64,000 nt of DNA, from NCBI RefSeq assembly GCF_001644565.1, contig NZ_CP011387.1, positions 473,501 through 537,500 of the forward strand. Direction: 5' to 3'. Made by a program: the position numbers and the translations under genes. The DNA comes from Deinococcus puniceus. Its GTDB lineage: Bacteria > Deinococcota > Deinococci > Deinococcales > Deinococcaceae. Shown here one piece after another: positions 10,872 to 19,391 of this stretch. Positions within the stretch are counted from its first letter, which is position 1. Every line of letters begins with the position of its first letter. Below the pieces are notes generated by a model that saw only the letters and a list, made by a program, of their open reading frames with translations, ran no database searches and had not been told where the DNA came from.

Positions 10872-13061
10872 TTACTTGATGGTGGTCGTAAAGTTGACTG
10901 TAATGACGCCCGTGCTGGGCATGGTGTCGGCAGCAGTGATCGCGCCGTCCGAAGAGGTGTCTACGCCCACGTCTACCCGCGTGACGCTGGCTGGGGCCAC
11001 AGCCGTGCCGATGGGCTGCCAGCCCATGCTGTTGAAGCGCACCAGCAGGTTGCCCGCAAAGTTGGCGCTGGCCGCCACAGACTTGTAGGTGGAGTAGGTA
11101 AACAGGTTGGTGGTGGTGCCGGTGTTGGTGCCGGTGCCGACCACGCCGCCCTGCTCGGTCAGGAAGAAGCCGCGGACGGAGGCGTTGAAGTTGTTCTTGG
11201 CGACGATCTGATACTGGATATCGTTGCCGGGCAGGGCGTTGGCGTTGGCCGAAGTCTGCGTTTTGGTGATCTCGATGCCGCTGGGGCCAGTGTTCGCCAC
11301 GCCGATGCTGACGGTGTCGTTGTCGTCGCTGCGGGCAATGCCGCTAAAGCTGCCGACGATGCCCTGCGAAACGGGCAGCGGAGTGCTGACGCCGTTGGCG
11401 GTGGTGCTGGCGGCGTTGGCGGGCACGTCGATGACGGCCACCAATTTTAGCTGTGCGCCGGGGGCGACAACGGGCGTGGTGGTCAGGGCAGGCCCGGTGG
11501 GATTGCCGTTGGCGTCCGCTAGGTAGTACTTCACGGGCACAACTTGGTCAGAGATGACGCCGGTTGTGGGGTTGATGACCTTGACGGTGACGCTGCCCGC
11601 GATGGTGTACGACTCTGGATAAGCACCCGTATTCACGACGCTCATGGGGAAGACGGCGCTGCTGTCGGTCTGGGCGGTGCCCGTACCTGTGGCCGTACCG
11701 GGAATCACCGTTTCATTGGGGAACTTGGCGGGTGCAGCGGTGGTGCCGTCAGTGTCACCAAAGATCACGTTCGGCGGGTTCACAGTGAACTTGCCTTCGG
11801 TGTTGGGCGTCAGGTCGGGGTCGTTGCCCGAATCCACGCCGATGATGATGGGGATGCTGGGGGCGGGCGTGGCGGGGTTGCCGTCGGGGTCAGGGTAGGT
11901 CACGATGACCCGGAAGGGCACGCTGCCGCCCGGCGCGATGATGCCGAGGGGGAAATTGCCGTTGGCGTCCGGCGTAATCGGGTTGCCGTTGCCGTCCAGA
12001 ATGGTCACGATGGTGCCGGGGGGCAGGCCAGTGGGCGGAATCAGTACCACCGCGTCGGGAATGGTGCCGTTGTTGGTGACTTGGCTGACGAACGTGACCA
12101 CGTCGGGGGCCGTGCCAAGATCGGCGGGCGGATAGGCGTTTTGGTCGCCAGTCGCGGGGTCTACCGCAATAATCGTGCCGGGGGTAGTGACCGGGCCACC
12201 GGGCGGGTTGGCGGGCGGCACATACGTATTGGGATCGGTCACCGGGCCAACGGGGCCGGGAATAGGGCCGGGCACCGGGGGCGTCACGGTGGGCGTAGAA
12301 GGATCGGTGTCGGTGGGCGGCACGATATCTACGCTGGGGTTGGCGATCTTGACGTAGGTGTATTGCAAGTCGGTGCTGGGTTCTGTAGAGGCCGGGTCGG
12401 TGGTGCTGGTGGCCGTGACGAACTGCTGACCCGTGCCCTGAGGACTGACAAAATACTCACTGGCTTTGGGTGCAGTGACCGGGATCTTGATGCGCTGGAT
12501 AATCTGGACTTGGCCCTCGTCGCCGGGGGTCAGGGGATCGTCTACAGGAATGCTGACGGGGCCAGAGATCAGGGTATCGCCCGGCTCGATCAAGCCGTTG
12601 CCGTTCAGGTCAAGGTAATACTCGACGGTGGGCAGCGGAGACGCGCCGTTACCGTTGGCGCTCACCACAGCCACCAGAGTCACGGGATTCACGCTGTTGC
12701 CCGTGTTCACCAGTGTGTATTTGGTGTCCACGTCAATTCCGGTGGCCGTAGGAACCACGTTGTTTTTCACGTAATCGGCAGGGTAGTAGCCCGCGCCGCC
12801 GGTTGCCCCAGCGACAGGTGCAACGGGGGTGTTGCCGTCTACGGTGGTGCCGGAAAAGTTCACGTCAAAACCGGGTTTGGGCAGCACGGTGGTGGTCACG
12901 GTGTTCGACTGAGATGTTTTGGGCGTGGTTCCATCGTTGGGGTCTATAAACGTGGCGGTGGCGATGTTGGTAATCGGGGTGCCAGCGGGCGTTCCGGCGG
13001 CAGCGGCACTGCCAGCAGCGAGGGCCGCCATCAGCGTGAGAAGAGAGGTATGCAACTTCAT
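10872..13061 (-). CDS. Modular exported surface protein, tandem paralog B
   Basis: This 729-residue protein has a signal peptide ending in AAAAG and the shared tag GTPAGTPITNIATATF. The order of parts equals paralog A: calcium-loop-like DLNGNGLIEPGDTL near residue 150, a Pro-rich linker near 250-305, the unit APDVVTFVSQVTNNG, DUF11-like repeats (IQYQIVAKNNFNASV), and a C-terminal VDTSSDGAITAADTMP loop. The start has AAGGAG six nt upstream. It lies 54 bp after the stop of the short DUF11 protein and is probably co-transcribed with it. A cell-surface location is inferred from the signal peptide and domain type; no ligand or enzymatic motif can be seen. Confidence 0.75.
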   Translation of the reverse strand: MKLHTSLLTLMAALAAGSAAAAGTPAGTPITNIATATFIDPNDGTTPKTSQSNTVTTTVLPKPGFDVNFSGTTVDGNTPVAPVAGATGGAGYYPADYVKNNVVPTATGIDVDTKYTLVNTGNSVNPVTLVAVVSANGNGASPLPTVEYYLDLNGNGLIEPGDTLISGPVSIPVDDPLTPGDEGQVQIIQRIKIPVTAPKASEYFVSPQGTGQQFVTATSTTDPASTEPSTDLQYTYVKIANPSVDIVPPTDTDPSTPTVTPPVPGPIPGPVGPVTDPNTYVPPANPPGGPVTTPGTIIAVDPATGDQNAYPPADLGTAPDVVTFVSQVTNNGTIPDAVVLIPPTGLPPGTIVTILDGNGNPITPDANGNFPLGIIAPGGSVPFRVIVTYPDPDGNPATPAPSIPIIIGVDSGNDPDLTPNTEGKFTVNPPNVIFGDTDGTTAAPAKFPNETVIPGTATGTGTAQTDSSAVFPMSVVNTGAYPESYTIAGSVTVKVINPTTGVISDQVVPVKYYLADANGNPTGPALTTTPVVAPGAQLKLVAVIDVPANAASTTANGVSTPLPVSQGIVGSFSGIARSDDNDTVSIGVANTGPSGIEITKTQTSANANALPGNDIQYQIVAKNNFNASVRGFFLTEQGGVVGTGTNTGTTTNLFTYSTYKSVAASANFAGNLLVRFNSMGWQPIGTAVAPASVTRVDVGVDTSSDGAITAADTMPSTGVITVNFTTTIK

Positions 13062-13115
13062 CGGTACTCCTTAAATCGTGTCGGAAGGGGGAAAAGTGAG
13101 TGGGCCGAAATCGGC

Positions 13116-13631
13116 TCAGTTGACCTGAACGCGGAAGCCGACTTTCAGGTCTTTGCCCGCATCGATTCGCGCCAACATCCAGCGAACGTTGGTGTACTCG
13201 GAAGGTTTGACTTCTACTTCCTTCTTCACGCTCTTGCCGTTTTCCGTCACTGTCACCATCTTCGTGAGGGGTGCAGCGGCGTAGGTTTTGCCGCCGTCGA
13301 TGGAATATTCGGCCTTGGCTCCGCTCGCGGCGGTGTTCATGGCGGTTTCAGCCTTCAGGTAGGTGGTGCCCTTGGGCACGGGCAGGCGCACCGTCACGTT
13401 GGTCAGGGCCTTGCTGCCCATATTGCGGGCGGTCACCATCTGGCTCAGCACGTCGCCGGGGCGCACGTTTTTGGGGTCGGGGGCCAGTTGTTCGGTGGCT
13501 TTGCCGTCCACGGTCACGGCCTTGACGAGGGCTTGGCCTAAGGTCAAGGTGAGGGGGCTAGCAGCCTGAGCTACAGCAATACTGGTCAGGAGTGCGCCGG
13601 TCAGCAACACTAGGGGGGAATAACTTTTCAT
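13116..13631 (-). CDS. Small exported single-domain DUF11-like protein
   Basis: I chose the ATG at 13631, which has AGGAG upstream. An upstream in-frame ATG would put a non-signal stretch first. The 171-residue product has a signal peptide (MKSYSPLVLLTGALLTSIAVA) and one beta-rich domain with the DUF11 pattern (VRPGDVLSQMVTARNMG...LTNVTVRLPVPKGTTYL). It is the first gene of the minus-strand surface cluster. It is preceded by the -150 element and followed after 54 bp by paralog B. It may be a small periplasmic or surface subunit of the same assembly; this is inference. Confidence 0.75.
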   Translation of the reverse strand: MKSYSPLVLLTGALLTSIAVAQAASPLTLTLGQALVKAVTVDGKATEQLAPDPKNVRPGDVLSQMVTARNMGSKALTNVTVRLPVPKGTTYLKAETAMNTAASGAKAEYSIDGGKTYAAAPLTKMVTVTENGKSVKKEVEVKPSEYTNVRWMLARIDAGKDLKVGFRVQVN

Positions 13632-14110
13632 AACAACTCCTCGCGTGAAAGAACGTGAGAGAACACTGGCGGCCATGGGGTGAAACAGGCCGCCTGAAGA
13701 GGCAGCAACGTCTCTCACGGTAGTCAGCACCGTCTTACGGCCTACTTACAGAAGAGTTGGCTTTTTTCTAGGTAGTCAGAACATCCCTATTTTTCCGCTC
13801 ATGTTGTAGCGAAGAGCCGCCGTAACGTGATGGTCATTTGTCTGAACTGTTGAGCGTGTATGAGTGGCTTTATCTTAAAATAAGAGTGGATTTCTATCTT
13901 ATATAGGTAATCCTAAGAGAGAAATGACCGATGCAGAGAAAATTTAAATGATGTGACGGAGATGTGGAGTGTCAGCCGAGACACCCAATGGGGGGTATTC
14001 GACAGTGGACGTGTGACGGCATCCAATTGGGTGAAATGTTACAGGTTGCAAAATCCCGTTTGATCCGTCCCACTTTTGACCTGCCCCGCTGCCGCTACAC
14101 TGGTCAGCCC
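13632..14110. other. Intergenic region, 5' region of the surface operon and of dus
   Basis: No gene is seen. The first 160 bp is the 5' region of the minus-strand surface operon. The rest is AT-rich and holds a small perfect palindrome (TCTTA-AAA-TAAGA, 13,873-13,885). The last bases contain TACACT 9 nt before the dus ATG. Confidence 0.5.
13781..13790 (-). promoter_or_regulatory. Conserved -150 element upstream of first surface gene
   Basis: The minus strand reads ATAGGGATGT, 150 nt upstream of the ATG at 13631. It is identical to the element before the 933-residue DUF11 gene. It could be a promoter -10 region or a binding site for a common regulator. Confidence 0.35.
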
Positions 14111-15166
14111 ATGAGTGCTGCCCCGCCCCTGCCCCCGCATACGCTGTCTGTGGCCCCGATGATGGACTGGACAGACCGGCATTGCCGCGTGTTTCACCGC
14201 ACGCTGACGCGCCGCACCCTGCTGTATACCGAAATGGTCACGACTGGCGCGATTTTGCACGGAGACCGCGAGCGGCACTTGGGCTTTGATGGTGCAGAGC
14301 ATCCGGTGGCCCTGCAACTGGGCGGCAGCGACCCGGTAGCGTTGGCCGAATGCGCCCGCATAGCGCAAGATTATGGCTACGACGAAGTGAACCTGAACTG
14401 CGGCTGCCCCAGTGACCGTGTACAAAACGGGTCTTTCGGCGCTTGCCTGATGGGCACGCCCGACGTGGTGGCCCGCGCTGTAGAGGCCATGCGCGGCGCG
14501 ACCTCTTTGCCCGTGACCGTCAAGCACCGCATCGGCATAGACGATCTGGACAGTTACGACCACCTGACGAACTTTGTGGGCACTGTGGCGGGCGCTGGCT
14601 GCGACACCTTTATCGTGCATGCCCGCAAAGCGTGGCTGAGTGGCCTGTCTCCCAAAGAGAACCGCGAGATTCCGCCCTTGCGCTACGAGTTGGTGCAGCA
14701 ACTCAAAACGGACTTTCCGCACCTGACCATTGTGTTGAATGGGGGAGTGCTGACGCTGGAGGACGCACAGGCCCACTTGGCTTGGGCCGACGGCGCGATG
14801 GTGGGCCGGGCGGCCTATCAAAACCCTTACATACTGGCCGCCGCTGACCGGGATGTGTTTGGCTCGGCTGGCTTTGGTTCAGGTAGCTTACCGCCCACCC
14901 GCCGCGAAGCCATCGAAGCTTTTTTGCCGTATGTGGCCGCGCAGGTAGAACAAGGCCAACCGCTGAACCGCTCCATGCGCCACACCTTGGGCCTGTTTGC
15001 GGGGCAAGCTGGGGCACGCCACTGGAAGCGCACCCTCAGCGAAAAGGGGCATCTGCCGGGAGCGGGCTTGGAAGTGGTGCGCGAGGCGATGGCAGGCGTG
15101 CCCGACAGCGTATTGGACGCGAGGCCGGAAGCTCAGCCAGAAGCGCAAGCACTCGCACCCGCATGA
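14111..15166 (+). CDS. dusA: tRNA-dihydrouridine synthase, DusA type
   Basis: This FMN-dependent enzyme reduces uridines in the tRNA D-loop. The sequence shows SVAPMMDWTDRHCR at the N-terminus, the catalytic-Cys region NLNCGCPSDRVQNGSFGACLM, KHRIGIDDLDSY, and the FMN-phosphate loop LNGGVLT..DGAMVGRAAYQNPY. The start at 14111 gives 351 residues, near the DusA norm. It follows a -10-like TACACT by 9 nt without a Shine-Dalgarno sequence, so the mRNA may be leaderless. The longer reading frame from 13964 has a poor N-terminal extension. Its TGA overlaps the ATG of tsaE (ATGA), so the two are coupled. DusA rather than DusB is judged from the MMDWTDRHCR motif. Confidence 0.9.
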   Translation: MSAAPPLPPHTLSVAPMMDWTDRHCRVFHRTLTRRTLLYTEMVTTGAILHGDRERHLGFDGAEHPVALQLGGSDPVALAECARIAQDYGYDEVNLNCGCPSDRVQNGSFGACLMGTPDVVARAVEAMRGATSLPVTVKHRIGIDDLDSYDHLTNFVGTVAGAGCDTFIVHARKAWLSGLSPKENREIPPLRYELVQQLKTDFPHLTIVLNGGVLTLEDAQAHLAWADGAMVGRAAYQNPYILAAADRDVFGSAGFGSGSLPPTRREAIEAFLPYVAAQVEQGQPLNRSMRHTLGLFAGQAGARHWKRTLSEKGHLPGAGLEVVREAMAGVPDSVLDARPEAQPEAQALAPA

Positions 15167-15618
15167 TCACGCCCCCGAATGCGCTGCCGTTGTTGCCCGG
15201 AGAAACGCACCTCTTCTATGGACAGCAGCAACAATGGGAGTTTGGTGCGGCCTTGGCTCACGCCTTGCCCGCTGGCTCTGTCCTCTTCCTAGAAGGAGAA
15301 CTGGGCGCGGGCAAAACCACGCTGACGCAAGGGCTAGTGGGCGCGTTGGGATTCACCGAACCCGTGACCAGCCCCACCTACGCCCTGATGAACGCCTATC
15401 CCACCCCCGCCGGACGCGTGCTGCACGTGGATGCCTACCGCACCCGCCACCCCGCCGAACTGTACGAAATGGACTTGGAAGACCTGATCGCGGGCAGCCG
15501 CCTCAGCGTGATCGAGTGGGGAGAAGCCTTGTATGCCGATTATCCCGACGCGCCGATTGTGCGCCTGCTGCATGTAGATGGGGAACCGGATGTGCGGCGG
15601 GTGGAGCGGGTGCGGTGA
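15163..15618 (+). CDS. tsaE: tRNA threonylcarbamoyladenosine biosynthesis ATPase TsaE
   Basis: TsaE is the small P-loop ATPase that works with TsaB and TsaD to make t6A37 in tRNAs reading ANN codons. The 151-residue protein has the Walker A motif GELGAGKTTLTQG, the family's SPTYALMN segment, HVDAYR, and VIEWGE near the C-terminus. It overlaps dusA by 4 nt, so both tRNA modification genes form a small operon. The length is typical for the family. Confidence 0.92.
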   Translation: MITPPNALPLLPGETHLFYGQQQQWEFGAALAHALPAGSVLFLEGELGAGKTTLTQGLVGALGFTEPVTSPTYALMNAYPTPAGRVLHVDAYRTRHPAELYEMDLEDLIAGSRLSVIEWGEALYADYPDAPIVRLLHVDGEPDVRRVERVR

Positions 15619-15644
15619 AGTGGAGCGAAGTCTAAGGTTCTGAT

Positions 15645-15849
15645 GGTCTAAGGGAGGGCAATCGCTGGCGCTCGTTCACCCCCTCTGCTCCGCAGCTCTG
15701 CGAGTCCCCGGCCCTCCCCCCTCAAGGGAGAGGGAGCTAACACCTAGAGATTCTGGCTCTTTCCGTTACCCCTCCACCCTTGCGGGGGAGGGGCGCTGCA
15801 AGGCAGCGGGGTGGGGGGAGCCAGCAGCGCGATTGCCCTTCCTTAGACC
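15645..15849. repeat. MITE-like repeat with GGTCTAAGG terminal inverted repeats
   Basis: The element fills most of the tsaE-ackA gap. Its left end GGTCTAAGGGAGGGCAATCG and its right end are inverted repeats over 21 bp with one mismatch. Inside are two further palindromic GC-rich blocks, including a CTCTGCTCCGCAGCTCTGCG block that recurs near 46,220 and 62,380. The right terminus recurs near 23,650 and a left-like terminus near 28,037. No open reading frame lies inside. Confidence 0.65.
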
Positions 15850-15935
15850 CTAGACCTTTAGACTCTTAGGCCCTTTTCCCCTATGAACCAACAGCGGGCC
15901 GCCCGTCCCTGCCCGCACCCTTCACAATGTCTGGT

Positions 15936-17114
15936 ATGTGGACGCTCGTTCTGAATTGCGGGTCAAGTAGTGTCAAGTTCGCCCTCCTGAATCCGGCGTC
16001 GGGTGAGGTACGGCTCTCTGGGCTGGCCGAGCGATTGGGTGCGCCTGAAGCCTCGGTGCGATTGGAGCGGGACGGGGGGCGCACCACGCACGCTCTGCGG
16101 GGCGGAGCCTATGCCGAAGCTTTTGATGTGTTGCTGGCCGAGTTGGAAGCGTTGGGTGTGCGCTCCGAGGTCAGCGCTGTAGGCCACCGCGTTGTGCACG
16201 GCGGCGAACGCTTCAGCGCCCCGGCCCGTATTACGTCCGATGTGCTGGACGCGATTCGGGCTTGCGTGCCACTCGCGCCGCTGCACAATCCGGCCAACTT
16301 GTCGGGCATCGAGGCGGCGCGGGCAGCCTTTCCCGGCGTGCCACACGTTGCGGTGTTCGATACGGCCTTTCATCAGACCATGCCCGATGTGGCCTACCGC
16401 TACGCCGTGCCGGAAGCGTGGTACACCCGCCACGGCGTGCGGAGATACGGGTTTCACGGCACCAGCCATGCGTTTGTGGCTGCCGAAGCCGCCGCACTCT
16501 TGGGCCGCCCACTGGCCGAATTGAACTTGGTCACGGCCCATCTGGGCAACGGCTCCAGCGTGTGCGCCGTGCAGGGCGGGCGCAGCGTGGATACCAGCAT
16601 GGGCCTCACGCCGCTGGAAGGCTTGGTCATGGGCACCCGCAGCGGCGACGTAGACCCCGGTCTGCACGACTATTTGGCGCGGCAATCCGGCCTCACCCTC
16701 AGCGAAATCACGGCGGCCCTGAACCGTGAATCGGGCTTACTGGGCTTGTCTAATCTGGCGTCCGATATGCGCGAACTGGAAGCGGCGGCAGCCGGGGGGC
16801 ACGCGGGCGCACGCCTCGCCGTAGACGTGTTCGTGTACCGCCTCGCCAAAACGGTGGCGGGCATGGCCGTGGCGCTGGGCCGCCTAGATGGCTTGATCTT
16901 CACGGGCGGTATAGGCGAAAACAGCGCCACCATCCGGGCCGCCACATTGCGCCGCTTGGCCGTGCTGGGCTTTGAAGTGGATGAAGAAGCCAACGCGGGA
17001 GCAGTGCGCGGGCAATCGGGCCTGATCACGGCGGGCGGTGTTCCGGCGCTGGTGGTGAATACGAACGAGGAATTGAGTATTGCGAGGCAGACGGAAGAGG
17101 TGCTGGCGCAGTGA
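15936..17114 (+). CDS. ackA: Acetate kinase
   Basis: The enzyme interconverts acetate plus ATP with acetyl phosphate plus ADP. Motifs seen are LNCGSSSVKFALL at the N-terminus, HRVVHGGERF, the FDTAFHQTMP segment, YGFHGTSHAFV, HLGNGSSVCAV, GLTPLEGLVMGTRSGDVDPG, and IFTGGIGENSATIR. I prefer the ATG at 15936 (392 residues) over the one 9 nt earlier, because CACAAT lies 7 nt before it and other AckA proteins begin at this point. The gene is followed by pta, giving the usual AckA-Pta route between acetate and acetyl-CoA. Confidence 0.95.
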   Translation: MWTLVLNCGSSSVKFALLNPASGEVRLSGLAERLGAPEASVRLERDGGRTTHALRGGAYAEAFDVLLAELEALGVRSEVSAVGHRVVHGGERFSAPARITSDVLDAIRACVPLAPLHNPANLSGIEAARAAFPGVPHVAVFDTAFHQTMPDVAYRYAVPEAWYTRHGVRRYGFHGTSHAFVAAEAAALLGRPLAELNLVTAHLGNGSSVCAVQGGRSVDTSMGLTPLEGLVMGTRSGDVDPGLHDYLARQSGLTLSEITAALNRESGLLGLSNLASDMRELEAAAAGGHAGARLAVDVFVYRLAKTVAGMAVALGRLDGLIFTGGIGENSATIRAATLRRLAVLGFEVDEEANAGAVRGQSGLITAGGVPALVVNTNEELSIARQTEEVLAQ

Positions 17115-17115
17115 A

Positions 17116-17205
17116 AACCGTCAGTGGTGAGTGGAAAAAGATAGAACCCACCGACTCTGATTCTTGCCCTTGACCTTCCCACTCACTACTCACCACTTCC
17201 CCTCC
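17116..17205. repeat. Palindromic intergenic repeat (GTGGTGAGTGG family)
   Basis: Between ackA and pta, CAGTGGTGAGTGG is matched downstream by CCACTCACTACTCACCAC and can form a long hairpin. Related sequences lie near 51,240-51,360 and 52,990. Confidence 0.55.
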
Positions 17206-17217
17206 GAAGGAGAACCC

Positions 17218-19329
17218 ATGAAAACACTGTTTGTTGCCCCCACCCGCAACGGCGTCGGCCTCAGCAGCACCACGCTGGGGCTTGTGCGTGCCCTTGAGCG
17301 GCAAGGATTAAAAGTCGCGTTCCTGAAGCCGATTGCCCAGACCCACGAAGCCGACACCGACGATTCAGTGCATTTTGCCCGCGCCCTGATGGGAACGCGC
17401 ACGCCGGAGCCGATTTCGCTCACTTCTGCCGAGGAACAACTGAGCTTGGGGGCGGAAGAGGAACTGATGGAAAGCGTGATCGCCCTGTCGCGTGAGGCGG
17501 CGGCGGGCGTGACGGGCGGCGCGGATGTGCTGGTGGCCGAGGGGCTGGCCCTCACCGAGCGCAACACTTACGCGGGGGCGCTGAATGCCAGCCTCGCCCG
17601 CAACCTAGAGGCCGAAGTGGTGCTGGTGTCCAGCCTCGCCGGGGTCACGCCCGCCGCGTTGGCCGACGAACTGGAAATTTCGGCGCTGGCTTACCGCCGC
17701 AGCGATGGGCGCGGGCTGGCCGGATACATCCTGAACTTTGCCCCGATGGCGCTGGATTTTGGCGGACTCCTAGCCGAACTGCGGGGCCGCAGCCGCATCT
17801 TGGCAGGCGGAGAACTGCCGTTGCTGGGCGTGGTGGCCCAGAATGCATCGCTGGGAGCGCCGCGCACGCTGGATGTGGCGCGGTACTTGGGCGCGACGGT
17901 GGTAAACGAGGGGGAAGCCAAGCTGCGCCGCGTGTCCAGCACGGTAGTCACGGCCCGCAGCGTGCCGCGCATGGCGCACTTGTTTGGCCCCGGCGCATTG
18001 GTGGTCACGCCCGGAGACCGCGAAGATGTGGTCATGGCCGCCGCGTTGGCGCACCTCAGCGGCGTTCCGTTGGCGGGGCTGCTGTTTACCTCGGGCAGTG
18101 GCCCCGAAGATTCCATAGAAAAGCTGTGCCGCGCGGCCCTGACCAGCACCCTGCCCGTGCTGAGAACCACCACCAATTCCTACGAAACAGCCTCGCGCCT
18201 GTCGCGCATGGACGCCCGCGTGCCGCACGACGATACAGACCGCATGGATAGAATGCTGGACTTTATCGCAGACCGTCTGGATACGTTGCCGCTGGGCGCA
18301 CGCCTCCGCACCCCCAACGTGGACGGGGAACGCCGCCTGCCGCCCAGTGCCTTCCGCTACGAGCTGATTCAGAAGGCGCGGGCCGCCCACAAACGAATCG
18401 TGCTGCCCGAAGGCGACGAACCCCGCACCGTGCGGGCCGCCGTGCGCTGCGTCGAAAAAGGGATTGCCCGCTGCGTGCTGCTCGCCAAGCCCGACAAGGT
18501 GCGCCAAGTGGCCGAAGGATTGGGCCTGACTCTGCCCGACAGTCTGGAAATCCTTGACCCAGACGTGATCCGCACCCAGTATGTGGCCCCGATGGTGGAA
18601 CTCCGCAAGAGCAAAGGCCTGACCGCGCCGCAAGCCGAGGCGCAACTGGAAGATACGGTGGTGATCGGCACGATGATGCTGGCGTTGGGCGAGGTGGACG
18701 GGCTGGTGTCGGGCGCGATTCATACCACCGCCAACACGGTGCGGCCCGCCCTGCAACTCATCAAAACGGCTCCCGGAGCGGCGCTGGTCAGTTCCATCTT
18801 CTTCATGCTGATGCCGGAGCAAGTGCTGGTGTACGGTGACGCCGCCATCAACCCCAATCCCAACGCGCAGGAGTTGGCCGATATTGCCATTCAGAGTGCC
18901 GACAGCGCCCGCGCCTTTGGCATCACGCCCCGCGTGGCGATGCTGAGCTACAGCACGGGCGAAAGCGGCACGGGCGAGGACGTGGAAAAGGTCAAGGCCG
19001 CCACCGGACTGGTGAAGGAGATGCGCCCCGACATCATCATTGACGGCCCGCTGCAATACGACGCCGCCAGCGTGCTGAGCGTGGGCAAGCAAAAAGCCCC
19101 CGACAGCCCGGTGGCAGGCCGCGCTACCGTGTTCATTTTCCCTGACCTGAATACCGGGAATACCACGTATAAAGCCGTGCAACGCGCCGCCGGAGTGGTG
19201 GCAGTCGGGCCAATGCTGCAAGGCCTGAGAAAGCCCGTAAATGATCTGAGCCGGGGCGCATTGGTAGACGACATCGTATATACGATTGCGTTGACGGCTA
19301 TTCAGGCGACTCAGGGGGCTGGAAAATAG
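17218..19329 (+). CDS. pta: Phosphate acetyltransferase, long form
   Basis: Pta exchanges acetyl phosphate with CoA to give acetyl-CoA. The 703-residue protein has the long-form architecture: an N-terminal dethiobiotin-synthase-like P-loop domain (TLFVAPTRNGVGLSSTTLGL), a DRTGG domain in the middle, and the catalytic PTA_PTB domain from about residue 385 (RIVLPEGDEPRTVRAA, GLVSGAIHTTANTVRPALQ, AMLSYSTGESGTGEDVEKV, LQYDAA). The ATG at 17218 has AAGGAG upstream. It lies about 100 bp behind ackA. Confidence 0.95.
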   Translation: MKTLFVAPTRNGVGLSSTTLGLVRALERQGLKVAFLKPIAQTHEADTDDSVHFARALMGTRTPEPISLTSAEEQLSLGAEEELMESVIALSREAAAGVTGGADVLVAEGLALTERNTYAGALNASLARNLEAEVVLVSSLAGVTPAALADELEISALAYRRSDGRGLAGYILNFAPMALDFGGLLAELRGRSRILAGGELPLLGVVAQNASLGAPRTLDVARYLGATVVNEGEAKLRRVSSTVVTARSVPRMAHLFGPGALVVTPGDREDVVMAAALAHLSGVPLAGLLFTSGSGPEDSIEKLCRAALTSTLPVLRTTTNSYETASRLSRMDARVPHDDTDRMDRMLDFIADRLDTLPLGARLRTPNVDGERRLPPSAFRYELIQKARAAHKRIVLPEGDEPRTVRAAVRCVEKGIARCVLLAKPDKVRQVAEGLGLTLPDSLEILDPDVIRTQYVAPMVELRKSKGLTAPQAEAQLEDTVVIGTMMLALGEVDGLVSGAIHTTANTVRPALQLIKTAPGAALVSSIFFMLMPEQVLVYGDAAINPNPNAQELADIAIQSADSARAFGITPRVAMLSYSTGESGTGEDVEKVKAATGLVKEMRPDIIIDGPLQYDAASVLSVGKQKAPDSPVAGRATVFIFPDLNTGNTTYKAVQRAAGVVAVGPMLQGLRKPVNDLSRGALVDDIVYTIALTAIQATQGAGK

Positions 19330-19345
19330 ATTTTCAGCTAGAAAT

Positions 19346-19377
19346 GTGGGCCAACGGTTTCATAGCCGCTGGCCCAC
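19346..19377. terminator. Bidirectional hairpin between convergent genes
   Basis: GTGGGCCA and TGGCCCAC form an 8-bp stem, extended inside by CGG/CCG, between the ends of pta and the convergent lipoprotein gene. The following bases are only moderately T-rich. Confidence 0.6.
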
Positions 19378-19391
19378 ACTCTTTCAAAGAC

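Noticed and set aside
13964..14110. Longer N-terminus for the dihydrouridine synthase
   Set aside because: The 49 extra residues do not look like any Dus N-terminus, and the -10-like TACACT would lie inside the coding region. The ATG at 14111 gives the family length.
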